Below are positions 1 to 6,868 of a stretch of DNA of 64,000 bases, piece by piece. Position 1 is the stretch's first letter. Every line of letters begins with the position of its first letter. Under the pieces are notes generated by a model. It was given only the letters and a program-made list of their open reading frames with translations. It was not told the DNA's origin and did not search any database. The position numbers and the translations under genes were made by a program. This DNA comes from Eubacterium sp. (GTDB lineage: Bacteria; Bacillota; Clostridia; Oscillospirales; Ruminococcaceae): NCBI GenBank assembly GCA_022511265.1, contig JAFLRX010000001.1:62001-126000 (forward strand), in the 5' to 3' direction.

Positions 1-1034
1 GGTACCGCTCCGCTGTCCGATACGCTTATATCGCCTACTGACAAAGTAACATAAACAGGCTTGTTTTCGGCAATGTCAGCTGTAATATCGCATTTATATC
101 TTTTGCAGGGCTTTGCATACAGGCTCTTCGCCTTGGAAAGCGCCTGTGCGGAGGCATTGACGTCCTCTTTGGTCCTTATCCCCTGCATATCATGAAATTC
201 ATCACAAAAATATCCGTCGGTGAAACCGCTGCGGGAAAACACACCTTGCAACAGACCGGTATCAGGTATACCGCCGTCCAAAGCAGCACGGCATGCGGAC
301 ACAGCCGCGGCAACATATTCCGGGCGTTTCATACGCCCCTCTATTTTATAGGATGTCACGCCAGCGCCCTCCAGCTTTGAAAGCTGGCTTATCAGCGACA
401 AATCTTTAAGTGAAAGCACCTCGCTTTTATTCCCGCAGGAAAAACCAAGTCTGCACGGCTGCGCGCACATCCCTCTGTTGGCACTGCGTCCGCCAAGCAT
501 AGCGCTCATATAACACTGCCCGCTGACACTGACGCACAGCGCGCCGTGTACGAACAATTCCGTCTCTATATCAACATTGGAAATTATCTCTTTTATCTGC
601 TCAAATGACAGCTCTCTGCCCAGCACCACTCTTGAAAAACCAAGTGCCTTTGCCGCCCGTGCGCCCGCAGAGGAATTTACCGTCATCTGCGTCGATGCGT
701 GTATCGGCATATCGGGCACTATCTCACGCGCCAGTTTTGCGACGCCGAGATCCTGTATTATCAGCCCGTCCGCATCGGCTTCTGCATAGGCTTTTATGGT
801 TTTTACCAGCTCTTCAAGCTCTCTGTCAAATACAAGCGTATTTAGTGTAACGTAGACCTTTACAGAGTTTTTGTGGCAAAGCTCTACCGCCTCTTTAAGC
901 TGACGGTCGGAAAAATTTGCGGCGTTTTGTCTCGCATTGAAGGAAAGACCGCCCAAATAAACGGCGTCGGCTCCCGAATTAACGGCAGCCGTCAGTGCAT
1001 CAAATGTTCCGCAAGGTGCAAGTATCTCGCTCAT
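1..1034 (-). CDS. U32 family peptidase (3' end beyond window)
   Basis: I translated this frame by hand, because the ORF track omits ORFs that leave the window. It opens with MSEILAPCGTFDALTAAVNS and stays open to base 1. Seen: the U32 signature region ELFVHGALCVSVSGQC, and RGMCAQPCR further on, both typical of the family. U32 proteins include collagenase-like proteases and RNA-hydroxylation factors (RlhA, TrhP); their substrates cannot be told from this part, so no gene symbol is given. The start ATG overlaps the zapA stop as ATGA, implying translational coupling. The C-terminal half lies outside the window. Confidence 0.93.
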   Translation of the reverse strand, partial: MSEILAPCGTFDALTAAVNSGADAVYLGGLSFNARQNAANFSDRQLKEAVELCHKNSVKVYVTLNTLVFDRELEELVKTIKAYAEADADGLIIQDLGVAKLAREIVPDMPIHASTQMTVNSSAGARAAKALGFSRVVLGRELSFEQIKEIISNVDIETELFVHGALCVSVSGQCYMSAMLGGRSANRGMCAQPCRLGFSCGNKSEVLSLKDLSLISQLSKLEGAGVTSYKIEGRMKRPEYVAAAVSACRAALDGGIPDTGLLQGVFSRSGFTDGYFCDEFHDMQGIRTKEDVNASAQALSKAKSLYAKPCKRYKCDITADIAENKPVYVTLSVGDISVSDSGAV

Positions 1035-1732
1035 AATGTCATTTGTCCGTCGTTTACAATCTCACTCATCTGCTGATTAAGATCGGAATACTTCTTCTTC
1101 AGCGCGTTAAGCTCGTCGTTAAGCTCGGCTATCTCCGCGCTCTTCTGCTTTACATACTCGTCAAAGGTCTTTTCGTATGTATTTACGGTATCTTTAAGCA
1201 CGGCTATCTCCTGCTCATTTGCGCCGGATACATCATCCTTCTTGTTATGCGAACGCGCATAGTCACGCTTTAAGTTGTTCCACGAGGTCTCCAGCTGTGC
1301 CAGCTTGTTTTCCAACGCCTTGTTTTTCTCAACAAGCTCGGCGTTTTCTTCCTTTAATGCCAAAGCCTTATCATTTTCCGCGATAAGCTCGTTGTTCTCA
1401 GTCTCAAGCAACTTTATCCTATCCTGCGCCGCAGACAGTTCTTCCTGAGCACTCTTCATATTACTTCCGTGCTGCTCGTATTCTTCAAGCTGCTTTTTAA
1501 GCTCCTCAGACTGCTTTTTATACATATCGCAGTCATTCTTTGCGGACTCTGCCTCATCGGCAATATCCAATGCGGAAAGAATAACTGTATCGGTCAGCGA
1601 CATGCCCGCTGCCGCCTCGCTTATCTGCGATATTTTCTTTTTCAGCTCGCTCTCCGCCGCACGCAGGCGTTCGGGATTATCGCTTCTCAGATTAAAATCA
1701 TGTCCGCTTATTGATACTTTGACTTTCTCCAT
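1031..1732 (-). CDS. zapA: Cell division protein ZapA with long coiled-coil tail
   Basis: ZapA promotes bundling of FtsZ protofilaments at the division ring. The first ~80 residues match the ZapA fold (start MEKVKVSISGHDFNLRSDNP, then the SLTDTVILSALDIADE helix). Residues ~80-225 are Glu/Lys/Leu-rich with heptad character, predicted coiled coil. At 233 aa it is much longer than the ~85-aa Bacillus protein; extended forms occur in Clostridia. A GGAGG Shine-Dalgarno sits just upstream of the ATG. It is 15 bp downstream of corA and overlaps the U32 peptidase by 4 nt, so the three are probably cotranscribed. Confidence 0.88.
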   Translation of the reverse strand: MEKVKVSISGHDFNLRSDNPERLRAAESELKKKISQISEAAAGMSLTDTVILSALDIADEAESAKNDCDMYKKQSEELKKQLEEYEQHGSNMKSAQEELSAAQDRIKLLETENNELIAENDKALALKEENAELVEKNKALENKLAQLETSWNNLKRDYARSHNKKDDVSGANEQEIAVLKDTVNTYEKTFDEYVKQKSAEIAELNDELNALKKKYSDLNQQMSEIVNDGQMTL

Positions 1733-1747
1733 TGCTTTCCTCCGCAG

Positions 1748-2680
1748 TTATTTGAAGAACTTGTTTCTGGTAATGATTATCGCCACCGATGCGGCAAGCA
1801 CCGCAGAAATAAGCAGCGCAAACCATGTTGTGGGTACAGGAAGATCAGCTACATTCATTCCGTAAAAGCCGAAAACCATATTAGGCACCGACATAACTAT
1901 CGTTATGACCGTAAGCACCTTCATGACAATATTCAGGTTATTTGAGATGATACCGGCAAACGCCTCTGTTGTACCGGAGATGATATGCGAATAAATACTG
2001 CTCATCTCAATACCCTGCTTTACTTCGACCAGGACATCCTCAAGCAGATCCTCATCCTCTTCGTAAAGCTTTATAACGCGTCCGCGGTGTATTTTTTCCA
2101 GCACAGTTTCGGTAGATTTAAGCGAGGTCGAAAAATAGACCAGCGACTTTTGCAGACTGAGCAGCTGTAAAAGCTCCTTATTTTTCATTGACACACGCAG
2201 CTGCGCCTCAACATAGCTTGACAGCTTGTCTATCTGTTTAAGGTATTGCAGATATTTACCTGCTATCCTCAGCAGCATATAAAATATAAATCTGGTCTTA
2301 AACTGGGTCTGTACACCCTTTACAACACCCTGTGCAAAGTCCTCTACTATAATGTTGTCCTTCAGACAGACTGTTACAACATTAGTCTCTGTAAGTATAA
2401 TACCCATAGGCATTGTATTATAGCTTATCGCCTCGTCTTCGTCAGCCTTTTCGGCGACAGGATAGTCGAGGATTATAAGCGTCTGCCCTTCCTCACTCTC
2501 GATACGGGAACTTTCCTCCTCGTCAAGAGCAGAGCGTATAAAATCACGGTCAATACCGAGATTTTCCTCCAGCGCGGAGATTTCCGTCTCGGTAGGCGCG
2601 ACCGCAGAGACCCAGCATCCGGGCTCCAGCGTATCGGTCTGAACAATTGTATTGTTCACCGATTTATAGAATTTAAGCAT
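1748..2680 (-). CDS. corA: CorA family divalent metal transporter
   Basis: Inner-membrane Mg2+ (or Co2+/Ni2+) channel of the CorA/MIT family. The 310-aa protein has a long cytoplasmic N-terminal domain and two C-terminal membrane helices. The diagnostic GMN motif (FYGMNVADLP) ends the first helix, and a short basic tail (ITRNKFFK) follows the second. Size and topology are normal. The ATG has a GAGG Shine-Dalgarno that partly lies in the 3' arm of a perfect hairpin, and a 13-codon leader ORF lies upstream, so expression may be controlled at the RNA level. Substrate preference cannot be read from sequence. Confidence 0.92.
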   Translation of the reverse strand: MLKFYKSVNNTIVQTDTLEPGCWVSAVAPTETEISALEENLGIDRDFIRSALDEEESSRIESEEGQTLIILDYPVAEKADEDEAISYNTMPMGIILTETNVVTVCLKDNIIVEDFAQGVVKGVQTQFKTRFIFYMLLRIAGKYLQYLKQIDKLSSYVEAQLRVSMKNKELLQLLSLQKSLVYFSTSLKSTETVLEKIHRGRVIKLYEEDEDLLEDVLVEVKQGIEMSSIYSHIISGTTEAFAGIISNNLNIVMKVLTVITIVMSVPNMVFGFYGMNVADLPVPTTWFALLISAVLAASVAIIITRNKFFK

Positions 2681-2687
2681 AACATAC

Positions 2688-2710
2688 CTCTTTCCGAAAC
2701 ACGGAAAGAG
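2688..2710 (-). promoter_or_regulatory. Hairpin overlapping the corA Shine-Dalgarno
   Basis: Perfect 9-bp stem (CTCTTTCCG / CGGAAAGAG, 5-nt loop) in the corA 5' leader. The 3' arm includes most of the corA Shine-Dalgarno GAGG (2687-2690), so folding should reduce ribosome access. No U-tract follows, which argues against an intrinsic terminator. Confidence 0.55.
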
Positions 2711-2736
2711 TTAACAGAAAACAATTTCCGCGTATT

Positions 2737-2778
2737 TTAATTTTTATACAGGCATCGCCCATTACCGTCCGCAGACAT
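2737..2778 (-). CDS. Putative 13-aa leader peptide upstream of corA
   Basis: Too short for the ORF track. It has a strong AAAAAAGGAG Shine-Dalgarno 8 nt before ATG and encodes MSADGNGRCLYKN, then TAA. It lies between the corA promoter and the RBS hairpin, where a regulatory upstream ORF would be expected. Peptide-controlled Mg2+ transporter leaders are known in enterobacteria (mgtL, corL); relevance here is analogy only. The sequence alone does not show that it is translated. Confidence 0.4.
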   Translation of the reverse strand: MSADGNGRCLYKN

Positions 2779-2818
2779 TGTTTTCACTCCTTTTTTGATA
2801 AAAGTCATTATCTATATT

Positions 2819-2847
2819 ATTGTATCACAAAAAACTTTTTTTGACAA
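2819..2847 (-). promoter_or_regulatory. SigA-type promoter for corA-zapA-U32
   Basis: TTGTCA, 17-bp spacer, TACAAT on the minus strand. The predicted start leaves a leader of roughly 130 nt before the corA ATG, containing the leader ORF and hairpin. Confidence 0.65.
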
Positions 2848-2854
2848 CAGTTTT

Positions 2855-3481
2855 TTATAATTTTTCCGAATTTTTTTCTTTTTCCGACAACCGCTTGCTG
2901 TAAATACAGCCGCAGTAGTTCTGGCGATACAGACCATACTCAGCGGAAAGCTCTATCGAACGCTTGTAACCGTTGCGCTTTTTAAAGTCGGAATACAGAT
3001 ACGGCACACCGTATTGTTTTTCAAGCGCGCCACCCAACTCGTTCAGCTTTTGTGCATTCTTATGCGGGCTGACAGACAATGTAGTGCAAAAATAATCATA
3101 GTCTTTTTCCTGTGCCAGCTGAGCTGTCTTTTCCAGCCGCAGATTATAGCATAAAAAACAGCGCTCGCCCCCCTCCGGCAGCTCTTCTCTACCACTTGCT
3201 ATATCATAAAACAGCTGCGGAGAGTAATCGCCGTCTATCACCGACACTGGATAACGGAACGTCCTTTCGGAAATATAACGCTTTAGCTCTGCCTTTCGCT
3301 TTTCATATTCATCATTCTCGGTTATGTTTGGATTATAGAAAAACGCGGTTATATCAAAATATTCCGCAAGATAATCCAGCACATAGCTGCTGCACGGTGC
3401 GCAGCAGCAGTGCAGCAGCAGCCGCGGCACACCTGTCAGTCCGTTTATTATCTCATCGGTTTTAAGCTGATAGTTAGTCAT
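2855..3481 (-). CDS. queH: Epoxyqueuosine reductase QueH
   Basis: QueH reduces epoxyqueuosine to queuosine in tRNA and replaces QueG in many Firmicutes. Seen: the N-terminal Cys cluster LLHCCCAPCSSYVLDYL, the second pair ERCFLCYNLRL and a late CGC, which together supply the Fe-S and metal ligands of DUF208/QueH. Length (208 aa) is normal. The start overlaps the end of the YcxB-like gene by 8 nt, so the two are probably coupled. No other queuosine genes are in the window. Confidence 0.9.
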   Translation of the reverse strand: MTNYQLKTDEIINGLTGVPRLLLHCCCAPCSSYVLDYLAEYFDITAFFYNPNITENDEYEKRKAELKRYISERTFRYPVSVIDGDYSPQLFYDIASGREELPEGGERCFLCYNLRLEKTAQLAQEKDYDYFCTTLSVSPHKNAQKLNELGGALEKQYGVPYLYSDFKKRNGYKRSIELSAEYGLYRQNYCGCIYSKRLSEKEKNSEKL

Positions 3482-3989
3482 CCTGCTTCACCATATTCGC
3501 TGCCGCCAGTCCACCCAGCTGTTCAAAGTCTCCGGCTGTCAGCTTGTCCTTTTCAATAATGAACAACAGTCCGTTTATCATGGTGATATATGCGTCATCG
3601 CCGTAAAAATCTAACGATGTCGCAGATTCCCACCCTACGACCGCAAACGGGATACCGCTGTTTTTCATGATAAAGCCGTTTTCAGTGATATCTATTTCGT
3701 TTATTTTGTTTTCTGTATTCAGCTCTAATATGTCTGCGGAATATTTTACTATCGCGTATTTTAGCACCACCGCAAAAATTGCCACCAACGCCACCGCAAG
3801 CACTGAAAAAAGCGCCAGAATATAATATCCGGTTATCACCGAAAACACCACGCCCGCCACAGCAAGCAAGGCAAGCAAAACCCCGTATACAATAATAAGC
3901 GGCTTTGCCTTTTTGTTTTTACCCAGCAGCGTGTAATTTACGTATCTATTTACATTTTCTTTGTTCCATTCGATGGATGCGCTTACCAT
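3474..3989 (-). CDS. YcxB-like membrane protein
   Basis: A 171-aa protein with an N-terminal soluble stretch, two membrane helices (about residues 28-50 and 54-77), and a C-terminal beta-rich domain containing the ITENGFIMKNSG / VVGWESATSLDFYGDDAYI pattern of the YcxB-like family. In this family the C-terminal part resembles a PH-like fold. No biochemical function is established. It lies between the histidine phosphatase and queH, with a short gap upstream. Confidence 0.65.
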   Translation of the reverse strand: MVSASIEWNKENVNRYVNYTLLGKNKKAKPLIIVYGVLLALLAVAGVVFSVITGYYILALFSVLAVALVAIFAVVLKYAIVKYSADILELNTENKINEIDITENGFIMKNSGIPFAVVGWESATSLDFYGDDAYITMINGLLFIIEKDKLTAGDFEQLGGLAAANMVKQDD

Positions 3990-4002
3990 ATATTTTCCTT
4001 CC

Positions 4003-4611
4003 TCAAAACAGCTTTCCGATTATCTCAAACACCGGACCACGCTGCCATAAAAACGTGCTTAAATGTATCTCGTACCCCTCGCCCTGATCCACCGCAAAGT
4101 CGATGGGGCGCATTTTCGGTAATCCGTAACCGGCAAGCAGGTTCATAATAACTCCTGAGTGGGTTATAACCGCGGCGGAGGTCACGTCCTCTTTCATCAT
4201 GTTTTTGAATATTTCATCCAGTCCGTCAAGACACCTTATCGCAAAATGTCCATAGCTTTCCCCGTTCGGCGGTGCGGCGTCATATCCGCCCTTCATCCAC
4301 TCTGCATAGTCGGGTCTGTCCTTAAGCTGGTCTGGCGTTTTCCCCTCATACTCGCCGAAATCGCATTCCGAGATATTATCTATCCTCAGCAGCAGCCTTT
4401 CGGGATAAATTATGTCGGCAGTCTCCAAGCATCTTTTGAGCGGGCTGGAATATACTTTCTGTACATTCGGGTAAAGCCCCTGCTTTGCAAGCTCGGTTAT
4501 CGCCGTTCTGCCCTCTTCACACAGCGACAGGTCGGTAGTACCGATATATTTACCCTCTAAATTGCCGTCTGTCAGCCCGTGACGTATCAAATACAGCCTG
4601 TAATTTCTCAT
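4003..4611 (-). CDS. Histidine phosphatase (phosphoglycerate mutase-like)
   Basis: Branch of the histidine phosphatase superfamily. Seen: the catalytic LIRHGLTDGN, VYSSPLKRC (second Arg), the acid region ECDFGEYEG and the second catalytic His in VITHSGVI. Length 202 aa fits single-domain phosphatases such as CobC-like and broad-specificity enzymes. No cobalamin genes are nearby, so cobC is not assigned and the substrate is unknown. An AAAGGAA Shine-Dalgarno precedes the ATG. Confidence 0.85.
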   Translation of the reverse strand: MRNYRLYLIRHGLTDGNLEGKYIGTTDLSLCEEGRTAITELAKQGLYPNVQKVYSSPLKRCLETADIIYPERLLLRIDNISECDFGEYEGKTPDQLKDRPDYAEWMKGGYDAAPPNGESYGHFAIRCLDGLDEIFKNMMKEDVTSAAVITHSGVIMNLLAGYGLPKMRPIDFAVDQGEGYEIHLSTFLWQRGPVFEIIGKLF

Positions 4612-4717
4612 ATTTTTATATTTCCTTTCAACTGTTTTTCCCGAATATCAAAGCATCTACAGCTATTAACTGAATTTTTTACTAAAAATCTTGTCGAAAT
4701 TTTGTATAATATCACGC

Positions 4718-4746
4718 TTTACAATCAGGAATATTTCATATATAAT
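4718..4746 (+). promoter_or_regulatory. SigA-type promoter for XRE regulator
   Basis: TTTACA, 17-bp spacer, TATAAT. Transcription should start near 4753, just before three tandem 10-bp repeats, giving a ~170-nt leader before the XRE ATG at 4923. A Spo0A-box-like TTGTCGAA lies upstream at 4691-4698. Confidence 0.6.
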
Positions 4747-4755
4747 TTACCGTGT

Positions 4756-4785
4756 GACTATTTTTGACTATTTTTGACTATTTTT
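4756..4785 (+). repeat. Three tandem copies of a 10-bp repeat
   Basis: The unit GACTATTTTT occurs three times without interruption, immediately after the predicted XRE transcription start. A 10-bp period is about one helical turn, so a protein could bind each copy on the same DNA face. Autoregulation by the XRE protein is one possibility. Confidence 0.8.
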
Positions 4786-4796
4786 GTGAGGTCATA

Positions 4797-4880
4797 GTTT
4801 GAAAAATCATAGATTTTCCAAACTTACGCTCTGTGCTTTGTCGGCTTAGCCGACAATTTTGTTCCAAAACCGCACAAAGC
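4797..4880 (+). promoter_or_regulatory. Leader RNA structures before XRE regulator
   Basis: Three potential pairings. Hairpin 1: GTTTGAAAAATC / GATTTTCCAAAC (4797-4823), one mismatch. Hairpin 2: TTGTCGGC-TTA-GCCGACAA (4838-4856), perfect. Long-range pairing: GCTTTGT (4835-4841) with ACAAAGC (4874-4880), which shares TTGT with hairpin 2, so the two are mutually exclusive. The TTTT after hairpin 2 is too short for a convincing terminator. Confidence 0.5.
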
Positions 4881-4893
4881 TACGAAAGGAGAG

Positions 4894-4913
4894 ATGCTTC
4901 CTTGCGGAAGCAT
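4894..4913 (+). promoter_or_regulatory. Hairpin between Shine-Dalgarno and XRE start codon
   Basis: ATGCTTCC-TTGC-GGAAGCAT, a perfect 8-bp stem, separates AAAGGAG (4885-4891) from the XRE ATG (4923). Without folding the spacing is about 31 nt; with the hairpin formed it is effectively ~11 nt. An alternative ATG at 4894 gives a 10-codon ORF whose TGA overlaps the XRE ATG, but it sits only 2 nt after the Shine-Dalgarno. Confidence 0.5.
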
Positions 4914-4922
4914 GATCATAAT

Positions 4923-5594
4923 ATGAACAAGGATTTCCCACGGATATTAACGCTTTTGCGTAAAGAAAGAGGCCTGACCCAAAAGCAGGCAGCTGCCGAT
5001 CTCGATATCGCGCAAGCTCTGCTTTCGCATTATGAAAAAGGCAAGCGAGAGTGCGGACTGGACTTTCTGGTAAAGGCGGCGGATTATTATAACGTTTCCA
5101 CCGATTATCTCCTCGGACGCTCTGCGGTAAGCAGCGGAGAAATAATAAGCGAAAAGGACATTCCGGAGTCGGAGGAGCAAAGCAAAAACGACACCAAAAA
5201 CGGAGACCTCGCGCTGGTTTTGAACAAAAAGCTTATTCTTAACAGCATCGAGATAATATTCAATCTGCTGGGAAAGATAAAATGCCGTACGCTTACAAAA
5301 TGTATATCGTCAATGCTGATGCTTTCGGTCTACAAGGCGTTTCGTATTACATATTCCACTAACGGCAAAAACGATAAGAACATTTTTTCCGTCCCGGCTA
5401 ACACCGCTCCTTATCTCTCCTCCTCGGCAATACAGATAGACGAAGGCAGCGCGCTGAACGCATCTAAGACAGAGGTGAAAAACGCGCCGCTCATTACCAC
5501 AGGAGTTATCGAAGAAGAATTCGGCAAGCAAGGCACCGCCCTGCTCAGTCTCATAAAAAACTGCGAAAGCAGAATAAAAAAGCTTGAAGAATAA
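4923..5594 (+). CDS. XRE-family transcriptional regulator
   Basis: The N-terminal helix-turn-helix (residues ~5-62) has the classic XRE pattern: LRKERGLTQKQAAADLDI then ALLSHYEKGKRECGLD and STDYLLGR. The remaining ~150 residues match no domain I recognise; the last 20 look helical and charged. The ORF-track start (4833) lies inside the hairpin-rich leader, so I use ATG 4923, where homology begins. The start shows no directly spaced Shine-Dalgarno (see the hairpin entry). A 34-aa membrane ORF follows after 10 nt and is probably cotranscribed. Target genes are unknown. Confidence 0.8.
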   Translation: MNKDFPRILTLLRKERGLTQKQAAADLDIAQALLSHYEKGKRECGLDFLVKAADYYNVSTDYLLGRSAVSSGEIISEKDIPESEEQSKNDTKNGDLALVLNKKLILNSIEIIFNLLGKIKCRTLTKCISSMLMLSVYKAFRITYSTNGKNDKNIFSVPANTAPYLSSSAIQIDEGSALNASKTEVKNAPLITTGVIEEEFGKQGTALLSLIKNCESRIKKLEE

Positions 5595-5604
5595 AGGAGA
5601 TAAT

Positions 5605-5709
5605 ATGAAAAAGCTCTTTATTTTCACCTTAACGGTTATAACTGTTGCGGCTGCCGCAGTCGCATTGATAGATCTGCTTTACAAGCGCGCTGTTAAAGAC
5701 GCGGACTAA
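5605..5709 (+). CDS. 34-aa single-pass membrane protein
   Basis: Missing from the ORF track. Strong AAAGGAGA Shine-Dalgarno 5 nt before ATG. The product begins MKKLFIFTLTVITVAAAAV and is one hydrophobic helix flanked by Lys and a charged tail (LYKRAVKDAD). It starts 10 nt after the XRE stop. Its TAA overlaps the tadA stop on the opposite strand (5706-5709), so the two converge with no intergenic space. No function is recognisable. Confidence 0.6.
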   Translation: MKKLFIFTLTVITVAAAAVALIDLLYKRAVKDAD

Positions 5710-6155
5710 CGCAGTCCTTTAAAGAAATCCCTCAGCAGCTGCGAGCATTCTTTTTCCAATATCCTGCTCCTTACCAGCGGCTTATGATTAAACGGATATT
5801 CAAACATATTCATCAGTGACGCGCATACTCCGCCTTTCTCGTCAAACGCACCGTAAACAAGGCGTTTTATCCGCGCGTTTATTATCGCGCCCGCGCACAT
5901 AGGACAGGGCTCAAGCGTTACATATAATGTGCAGTCAGTCAGCCTCCAGCTTTTTTTAGCTCGCGAGGCTTCTTCTATTGCTATTATCTCGGCGTGCGCA
6001 GTGGGCATATTGCCTGTTTCGCGGCGGTTATAACCCCTGCCGATGATGTTGTCGTTTTCATCCACCACTATTGCGCCGACAGGACATTCGCCGATATCAT
6101 ATGCCTGTTTGGCAAGTTCAAGACATATTGTCATATATTCTTCATCGACCGTCAC
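5706..6155 (-). CDS. tadA: tRNA-specific adenosine deaminase TadA
   Basis: TadA converts A34 to inosine in tRNA-Arg(ACG). Seen: the zinc/catalytic motifs TAHAEIIAIEEA and PCPMCAGAI of the cytidine/deoxycytidylate deaminase fold. I choose GTG 6155 over the ORF-track GTG 6161, because GGAGG (6163-6167) has 7-nt spacing to 6155 but abuts 6161. That gives 149 aa, normal for the family. It has its own consensus promoter just upstream and is separated from spoIIIAH by a terminator. Confidence 0.93.
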   Translation of the reverse strand: MTVDEEYMTICLELAKQAYDIGECPVGAIVVDENDNIIGRGYNRRETGNMPTAHAEIIAIEEASRAKKSWRLTDCTLYVTLEPCPMCAGAIINARIKRLVYGAFDEKGGVCASLMNMFEYPFNHKPLVRSRILEKECSQLLRDFFKGLR

Positions 6156-6187
6156 AGGCACACCTCCGTCACTGATAAACTAGGTTA

Positions 6188-6216
6188 ATTATACAATAAT
6201 TTACCCCTAATGTCAA
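6188..6216 (-). promoter_or_regulatory. Consensus SigA promoter for tadA
   Basis: Perfect TTGACA, 17-bp spacer, perfect TATAAT; leader about 25 nt. Its spacer is nearly identical to that of the promoter at 49685-49713. Confidence 0.8.
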
Positions 6217-6220
6217 TCTT

Positions 6221-6261
6221 AAAAAAGAGCAACGCGATACCGCATTAACGGTATCGCGTTG
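6221..6261 (-). terminator. Intrinsic terminator after spoIIIAH
   Basis: 13-bp stem CAACGCGATACCG / CGGTATCGCGTTG with a 6-nt loop, then CTCTTTTTT on the minus strand, directly after the spoIIIAH stop. Confidence 0.9.
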
Positions 6262-6263
6262 TT

Positions 6264-6848
6264 TTACTGTACTTCGACTATCGTGATATTCTCCCCTGCT
6301 ATATCCACCTCAGACAATAACGCGCTTTTTATCTGTGCTGCCTGCGCACTGTCAAGTCCTGCGGTCTTGACTATGATATTGGCGCTCTTTCCGCTTAAAT
6401 AGCACAGCACATCGTCAAAGCCCTGCGCCTTCAGCATAGTCTCTATCTTTGTCTCCGCCTCCATAAGGTCGGTCATAGTCTCGGCGTCCTGCGCTATCAC
6501 CGCCATTTCGTCGCGGGTCAGGTCGCCGCCTGCGTATACGCTCTGTAACACCTCTGCCGCCTCGGCACGGCTGTTTTTCTTGTCGATGCGTGCTTGCGCG
6601 AAATATGCATCCGTGCCGGAAAGCGCTGCGCCCTTGTCATCGGTCACCAGTGTATCCTTATCATGGGTCTGACCGCTGACATTGGCGGAGACAAACGTCG
6701 CGTCGCCGTAGTTTTCCGCATCCGCCTCGGCAGACGCGTTAACGCTGCTTGATATAGCGTAATTTGCATACAGCCCCACGCATAACACAAGCGCAAGTCC
6801 CGCAATTATAAGATGCTTTCTTCTGATTATCAGATTTATCCTTCTCAT
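6264..6848 (-). CDS. spoIIIAH: Stage III sporulation protein AH
   Basis: SpoIIIAH sits in the mother-cell engulfing membrane and binds forespore SpoIIQ, forming part of the feeding-tube channel. The start at 6848 (MRRINLIIRRKHLIIAGLAL) has GAGAGG 7 nt upstream and gives 194 aa; the ORF-track start adds 12 residues without a site. Seen: an N-terminal membrane helix (residues ~12-30), then an extracytoplasmic part with the YAGGDLTRDEMAVIAQ region and a C-terminal ring-building (YscJ/FliF-like) domain. Last gene of the spoIIIA operon. Confidence 0.88.
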   Translation of the reverse strand: MRRINLIIRRKHLIIAGLALVLCVGLYANYAISSSVNASAEADAENYGDATFVSANVSGQTHDKDTLVTDDKGAALSGTDAYFAQARIDKKNSRAEAAEVLQSVYAGGDLTRDEMAVIAQDAETMTDLMEAETKIETMLKAQGFDDVLCYLSGKSANIIVKTAGLDSAQAAQIKSALLSEVDIAGENITIVEVQ

Positions 6849-6868
6849 AAGTATACCTCTCTGTTTTC

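Noticed and set aside
4756-4785. Three repeats considered as a CRISPR remnant
   Set aside because: Units are only 10 bp and directly adjacent with no spacers; no cas genes nearby.
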